From Campylobacterales bacterium (GTDB lineage Bacteria > Campylobacterota > Campylobacteria > Campylobacterales > QNZT01): DNA of 7,043 bases. A program made the translations under genes and the position numbers. Below, piece by piece: positions 6,057 through 7,043 of this stretch (the stretch's first letter is position 1; each line of letters opens with the position of its first letter). The stretch is taken from positions 1 to 7,043 of the forward strand of contig WGAE01000134.1 in the NCBI GenBank assembly GCA_015489185.1, written 5' to 3'. The notes beneath the pieces were generated by a model. The model had not been told where the DNA came from. It saw nothing but the letters and a program-made list of their open reading frames with translations, and did no database searches.

Positions 6057-6061
6057 TAGCA

Positions 6062-6412
6062 ATGCCTTACAGGATATTACGCAACTTCATCGACAAATGC
6101 ATCCGACAAAACGACCTCTTCATCCCGGCAACAATCTTCTTTCTGATCAAAAACGGCGGCGAAGGGAACGCCGGACAAATCGCACGGCTGCTCTATATTT
6201 TCGATTTCAAACATGAAGTGGAACATTACGAAACGATCGTACGTCGTTTCAGTACTGTTGTTATGAAGGAGTATGATATCGTCGAAGAGCCGTATCCGGG
6301 CTACTACAGACTCAAAACCTGGCCCCTTACACAGGAGCAGATTGAATCCGTCACAAAAGTGTGTATGCGTCTTTCAAACGGTTTTTTTGCAAACCTTGAA
6401 CAGAGCGTCTGA
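6062..6412 (+). CDS. Small winged-helix-like protein, function unknown
   Basis: A soluble protein of 116 residues that I cannot assign with confidence. It has no signal peptide or membrane segment. Residues about 18-83 look like a winged helix: helix DLFIPATIFFLIKNGG, helix GNAGQIARLLYIF, a third helix VEHYETIVRRFSTVVMKEY, then the strand pair YDIVEEPYPGYYRLKTW. A further helix LTQEQIESVTKVCMRL follows. The pattern NGGEG-(x)-QIA-LL...EHYETIV...Y-L recalls, by memory only, the N-terminal domain seen ahead of HNH nuclease domains in some proteins, but no nuclease domain is present. A stand-alone DNA-binding regulator is the other reading. It has its own promoter region and strong ribosome binding site, is monocistronic, and converges on the threonine ammonia-lyase gene. 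That the gene is real is well supported; its function is not. Confidence 0.8.
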   Translation: MPYRILRNFIDKCIRQNDLFIPATIFFLIKNGGEGNAGQIARLLYIFDFKHEVEHYETIVRRFSTVVMKEYDIVEEPYPGYYRLKTWPLTQEQIESVTKVCMRLSNGFFANLEQSV

Positions 6413-6425
6413 GCTTCTGCTCAGA
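6408..6425. terminator. Perfect 7-bp hairpin between convergent stop codons
   Basis: TCTGAGC (6408-6414), loop TTCT, GCTCAGA (6419-6425). The stem can be lengthened by GCG (6405-6407) pairing with CGC (6428-6430) past a two-base bulge. Both stop codons lie in the arms: TGA 6410-6412 of the rightward gene and TGA (6423 to 6421) of the leftward one. There is no U-tract on either strand, so it is not a textbook intrinsic terminator. It may mark or protect both 3' ends, or slow polymerase at the collision point. Confidence 0.5.
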
Positions 6426-7043
6426 TACGCATCTCCTCTTTGAACCGATACTTCGCTTCGGTTAGTCTGCGGCGAATCTCCTCCTGATGCTCCTCACCTC
6501 TGGTTTCAAGCGCAAGCGTGACGTTTGCGTCACCGTAGGAGAGTGTCGTGGAGATACGGTCGTAATCGATCTGGATAATATTGGCGCCCGCATCCGCCAA
6601 AATATCGGTCAAACCGCGTAACGCTCCCGGTTTGTCGATCAGTGTCACTATCAGTTTCATTTTTCTGTGTGCCTTGATCAGACCCTTTTCGATAATGAGT
6701 GACAGCATCTGTACATCGATATTGCCGCCGCTAAGGATCGTCGCGATCTTACTCCCCTCTTCGAAATGAAACTTTCGGTGCATCATTGCGGCAACTCCCA
6801 CGGCACCGCCACCTTCGACGACCAGTTTCTGTTTCTCCAGCAACAGCAAAATCGCGCTGGCGATCTCTTCGTCGTCGACACTAACCACATCGTCGGCAAC
6901 TTCGAGAATAATATCAAGATTTTTCGGATTGACATCACGTACCGCAATACCGTCCGCAATGGTTCGTACCGACGTGGAATCGAGTGCTTTTTTGGCATGA
7001 AACGAATTTTTCATCGCCGGCGCTCCCTCCGCCACGACACCGA
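6421..7043 (-). CDS. ilvA: Threonine ammonia-lyase with ACT domain, 3' part
   Basis: The frame is open through the right edge; the GTG at 7035 is an internal Val codon, so the start lies outside. About 207 residues are seen of an enzyme that is usually near 400. It is a PLP enzyme that deaminates threonine to 2-oxobutanoate, the first committed step to isoleucine. Counting from position 7035, AEGAPAMKNSF (2-12), TIADGIAV (25-32), the lid and metal region VEGGGAVGVAA (73-83) and LSGGNID (101-107) belong to the catalytic fold. Residues about 126-200 form an ACT domain (LIVTLIDKPGALRGLTDILADAGANI...), which would bind a small effector. This is the shorter single-ACT form, closer to TdcB-like/CtsA-type IlvA than to E. 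coli IlvA with its two ACT-like modules. The N-terminal PLP lysine is not visible. The ilvA symbol is by pathway likelihood. Confidence 0.9.
   Translation of the reverse strand, partial: GVVAEGAPAMKNSFHAKKALDSTSVRTIADGIAVRDVNPKNLDIILEVADDVVSVDDEEIASAILLLLEKQKLVVEGGGAVGVAAMMHRKFHFEEGSKIATILSGGNIDVQMLSLIIEKGLIKAHRKMKLIVTLIDKPGALRGLTDILADAGANIIQIDYDRISTTLSYGDANVTLALETRGEEHQEEIRRRLTEAKYRFKEEMRI

Noticed and set aside
7033..7035. GTG as a start for the threonine ammonia-lyase
   Set aside because: It lies within the conserved VAEGAPAM stretch, midway through the enzyme; the gene runs beyond the window.

Overview
The window is an ordinary, densely packed stretch of a Campylobacterota (Epsilonproteobacteria) core chromosome. 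The evidence is the protein sequences: the RpoD C-terminal half, FolD and LepB read like those of Campylobacter, Sulfurimonas and Sulfurovum. The order cytochrome c / hemL divergent from folD-lepB also resembles, from memory, the Campylobacter jejuni Cj0852c-Cj0856 region and the H. pylori folD-lepB-membrane protein cluster. The mid-range base composition (by eye) suggests a free-living sulfur- or hydrogen-oxidising relative such as Sulfurovum, Sulfuricurvum or Hydrogenimonas rather than an AT-rich host-adapted species. The genus is an inference.

Layout. Positions 2-1171 (+) carry the 3' part of rpoD, the housekeeping sigma factor. Converging on it is a leftward four-gene operon read from 3652 to 1177: a small periplasmic monoheme cytochrome c, hemL (tetrapyrrole synthesis), an AtpZ/AtpI-like two-helix membrane protein, and a four-helix membrane protein of unknown function. 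Each gene overlaps the next by 4 to 26 bp. A 58-bp gap then holds a compact divergent promoter with two overlapping extended -10 elements. Rightward from it run folD (one-carbon metabolism), lepB (signal peptidase I) and an M50 site-2-protease-like membrane metalloprotease, again with overlapping or touching ends. After an 89-bp AT-rich promoter region comes a 116-residue stand-alone protein with a winged-helix look. It converges, 8 bp between stop codons, on the 3' two-thirds or so of a leftward threonine ammonia-lyase (ilvA/tdcB type, with a C-terminal ACT domain) that runs off the right edge.

The genes fall into housekeeping tasks: transcription, haem supply with a haem protein, folate one-carbon units, membrane proteolysis and isoleucine synthesis. 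The membrane-protease pair (lepB + M50) and the haem pair (cytochrome c + hemL) are the plausible functional couplings. There is no gene-free stretch above 100 bp. No tRNA, rRNA, CRISPR array, insertion sequence or prophage sign was seen.

I found no convincing new multi-gene system. The items most worth a second look are the symmetric divergent promoter, the two convergent junctions where the hairpins lie on the stop codons, the unknown four-helix membrane protein, and the orphan winged-helix-like protein.
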